This document shows, piece after piece, positions 62,504 through 64,000 of a stretch of 64,000 bases of DNA (position 1 is the first letter of the stretch; each line of letters begins with the position of its first letter). This stretch comes from Corynebacterium glucuronolyticum DSM 44120 (GTDB taxonomy: Bacteria; Actinomycetota; Actinomycetes; Mycobacteriales; Mycobacteriaceae). Below the pieces are notes generated by a model. It searched no databases and had not been told where the DNA came from. It saw only the letters and a program-made list of their open reading frames with translations. The position numbers and the translations under genes are program-made. The stretch covers positions 1,922,001-1,986,000 of the forward strand of contig NZ_CP047452.1 of NCBI RefSeq assembly GCF_030440595.1. The letters are read 5' to 3'.

Positions 62504-63176
62504 CCCTATCAATCCATGCCACGACTCTACCAGTCGGCCAATCCAGCGAGCCATCAATAGGCAACTGCTCATGCGCCGCGTACCACTCCGGTCCGTGCTC
62601 AACCCACGAGCCCGGCTGACTCATCTTTCGGTTACACTGCCGGTGAAGCAAACGCGCAGCTAAATGGCCTTTATCCTGCTGTAAATGGTCCGCTTCAAGC
62701 GCAGCGCCGTCGAAATTCCGCGCCGAATCCTTGTACATCGGCCGGCCGCAGTAGTCACACTCGGTACCGTCGCGAAGGCTGTACAGGAGTTGCTGTCGTT
62801 TGACCTTGTGAGCTGCGCCGTAGCCTCGTTTCGCGGCGGATTCTTTCTTCTTAGGCTTAATCTCACGATGCTTAACGGTAACGCTGTGACCTTGGGCTTT
62901 TAGCCTGCTGGCGAGCTCCTCGGCGACAGCGACGGAACGGTGTCGACCCGCGTTACAAAGGGTGGTTACGGCAGTGAATTCCCCCAGCGCGATTTCCTTC
63001 TCCCACTGGTCGAGCTTATCCTGAATTTGTGGGAGAAGCCATTCTTTTACCAGGCGGTTCGTGCCGTCACGTGGCATGAGCTTCGGCACATCATAAGGGT
63101 TCGGTAGACGCGATGCGTCAATGACGTAGCCGTTTCTTGGTGTGCCTGCGAGTTTTCCGGAGGTGATCTGAATCAA
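62487..63176 (-). CDS. RapZ C-terminal-like domain fused to HNH endonuclease
   Basis: In this 229-residue protein residues 1-110 match the C-terminal domain of the RNase adaptor RapZ (VIDASRLPNPYDVP at 18-31; CNAGRHRSVAVAEELASRL at 74-92; VTVKHREI at 99-106). The RapZ P-loop domain is absent. Residues 135-185 are an HNH nuclease: C140xxC143, EADH at 161-164, H179 and C181-N182. HNH proteins beside terminase genes often assist packaging cleavage, as gp74 of HK97. The RapZ-like part may bind nucleic acid or a sugar phosphate. The start is TTG 63176, with GGGAGG 12 bases away, so it is uncertain. Confidence 0.8.
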   Translation of the reverse strand: MIQITSGKLAGTPRNGYVIDASRLPNPYDVPKLMPRDGTNRLVKEWLLPQIQDKLDQWEKEIALGEFTAVTTLCNAGRHRSVAVAEELASRLKAQGHSVTVKHREIKPKKKESAAKRGYGAAHKVKRQQLLYSLRDGTECDYCGRPMYKDSARNFDGAALEADHLQQDKGHLAARLLHRQCNRKMSQPGSWVEHGPEWYAAHEQLPIDGSLDWPTGRVVAWIDRGGQKI

Positions 63177-63295
63177 GCGTTCTTCATACCTCCCATAAAG
63201 ATTGGTGCCAGCATCCGGGTCGAGATGAAACTTCGGCGGGTGCGCGTTGTGCGCTCCTCAACCCTTGGAATGTGATGCCGGCAAGTCTATGCATA

Positions 63296-63320
63296 ACAAA
63301 ACCCCCGGTTTCCCAGGGGT
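63296..63320 (-). terminator. Terminator after the 63339 gene
   Basis: On the minus strand ACCCCTGG-GAAA-CCGGGGGT (63320 to 63301) forms an 8-bp stem with a GAAA tetraloop and is followed by TTTGTTATG. It separates the HTH gene from the packaging operon. The remaining bases 63177-63338 hold no gene. Confidence 0.7.
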
Positions 63321-63338
63321 ATCATCACGTCGATTATA

Positions 63339-63980
63339 TCAACAACCGTGACAGTCCACAAGACCCACACGCAAAATTTCCTCCAACTTGTAATAGTTGC
63401 GCCCACCCTGCACGTAAGCCGTAATCTTCCCCCGCTTCACCCACTGCCTCAACAACTCGGGCGAAACATCATACCCACGCTGCGCTAGCAGCGGACAGAT
63501 AACCGATGAGGTCATCCGAGCCTGCGCCTGCGGAGCACCGGCCTCAATCCCCTGCGAGCGCTCACGCAGCTCACACTCCCTCGCAATAAAACCCGCCTGC
63601 GTCACCATCAATTCGACCAAGTCCTCGACAACGGGGAACCGCTGGACAATCTCATCCGCTTCCCTCCACAGGTGCGCGCACACCATCGGACCGGTAATCG
63701 GTTCAATCACCCGATCCCCCCGCGTAGTGTAGGACAGCGCATCATGAGCCATATTGAGTAGTCCACCCGGTATCCGCTCATCCAACCGCTCGTGCAGCAA
63801 GCAGTCCTCAAGGTTAAGCCCCCAATCCCTATCCGGGGTTGGCGACGCCGGACCAAAGTGAGGAACCATTTTCCTGACGGGTTTTGGCTTTACAGGGCGC
63901 TCAGCTTTGAGTGATTCGAGCTGAAAAAATGCTTCTTTCAGAGCTTTTACAGCTGATTGGAATTCATCAATTGTGGTCAC
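63339..63980 (-). CDS. Phage protein with C-terminal helix-turn-helix
   Basis: In this 213-residue protein the first part is basic and Pro-rich (ERPVKPKPVRKMVPHFGPASPTP). The middle is helical (IVQRFPVVEDLVELMVTQAGFIARECELRERS). The end (CPLLAQRGYDVSPELLRQWVKRGKITAYVQGGRNYYKLEEILRV) looks like a MerR or excisionase-type winged helix-turn-helix. It may regulate late genes or act as a DNA-binding packaging factor. GTG 63980 has GGAG 7 bases upstream. It is separated from the packaging genes by a terminator. Confidence 0.7.
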   Translation of the reverse strand: MTTIDEFQSAVKALKEAFFQLESLKAERPVKPKPVRKMVPHFGPASPTPDRDWGLNLEDCLLHERLDERIPGGLLNMAHDALSYTTRGDRVIEPITGPMVCAHLWREADEIVQRFPVVEDLVELMVTQAGFIARECELRERSQGIEAGAPQAQARMTSSVICPLLAQRGYDVSPELLRQWVKRGKITAYVQGGRNYYKLEEILRVGLVDCHGC

Positions 63981-64000
63981 TGGGGGTCTCCTAACTCTGC

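Larger units (their letters stand above)
33389..64000. mobile_element. Prophage of siphovirus/HK97 type, right end outside window
   Basis: A full late gene set on the minus strand (terminase to lysis, 62503 to 37727) is followed by a plus-strand tyrosine integrase at 36648 and accessory genes up to about 33800. This places one end of the element between glnA and 33800. The other attachment site is beyond 64000. No tRNA gene marks the insertion on this side. All head, tail and lysis genes look intact, so the phage may be inducible. Confidence 0.85.

Overview
The window is a chromosomal segment of a high-GC actinobacterium, almost certainly a Corynebacterium. The evidence is the gene order, which matches the ctaE-qcrCAB / ctaCF / ltsA / cobalamin / ilvE / pepA / sucB / lipBA / sucE / glnA segment of Corynebacterium and, more loosely, Mycobacterium (positions 1 to about 33400). 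The window also holds LtsA, the corynebacterial three-lipoyl-domain E2, perfect GlxR-type palindromes and the SucE exporter. I cannot name the species from sequence alone. A complete gcvP-gcvT-gcvH set sits between sucB and lipB.

Host part. The minus strand from about 7200 to 600 encodes respiratory complexes III and IV: ctaC-ctaF, then ctaE-qcrC-qcrA-qcrB with ATGA overlaps. ctaD is not in the window. Upstream of both units lies a GlxR (cAMP-type regulator) palindrome, perfect before ctaE and with one mismatch before ctaC. Next come ltsA (glutamine amidotransferase for cell wall amidation), an IscA/HesB-type Fe-S protein, a DUF3043 membrane protein leading into cobU-cobT-cobS (lower ligand end of B12 synthesis), an AbrB-type membrane protein, and ilvE and pepA in divergent orientation. 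Then follow the 2-oxoacid dehydrogenase E2 (sucB/aceF), the glycine cleavage genes, an AspT/SucE-type exporter, lipB-lipA (which make the lipoyl group used by both SucB and GcvH), a DUF4191 protein, sucE, an RDD protein and glnA. Strong intrinsic hairpins separate nearly every convergent pair.

Prophage part (about 33400 to beyond 64000). The phage is a siphovirus-type element of HK97 head architecture, with late genes on the minus strand read right to left. The order is a HTH protein, a RapZ-C-like/HNH fusion, small and large terminase, portal, ClpP-like protease with fused scaffold, decoration protein, major capsid, connectors, major tail protein, tail chaperones, a 1997-residue tape measure, distal tail proteins, a coiled-coil fibre, three related small tail-tip proteins, a two-domain endolysin, holin candidates, and finally a plus-strand tyrosine integrase. 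Between the integrase and glnA lies an accessory cassette of four small plus-strand genes: three strongly acidic proteins and one HTH protein. It carries repeated 17-bp palindromes, a second pair of palindromes and a seven-fold 10-bp tandem repeat. The right end of the prophage is outside the window, so att sites cannot be paired.

The most unusual items are the RapZ-C/HNH fusion next to the terminase, a tRNA-like structure lacking an anticodon arm within the tail operon, and the acidic-protein cassette with its shared operator-like sites.
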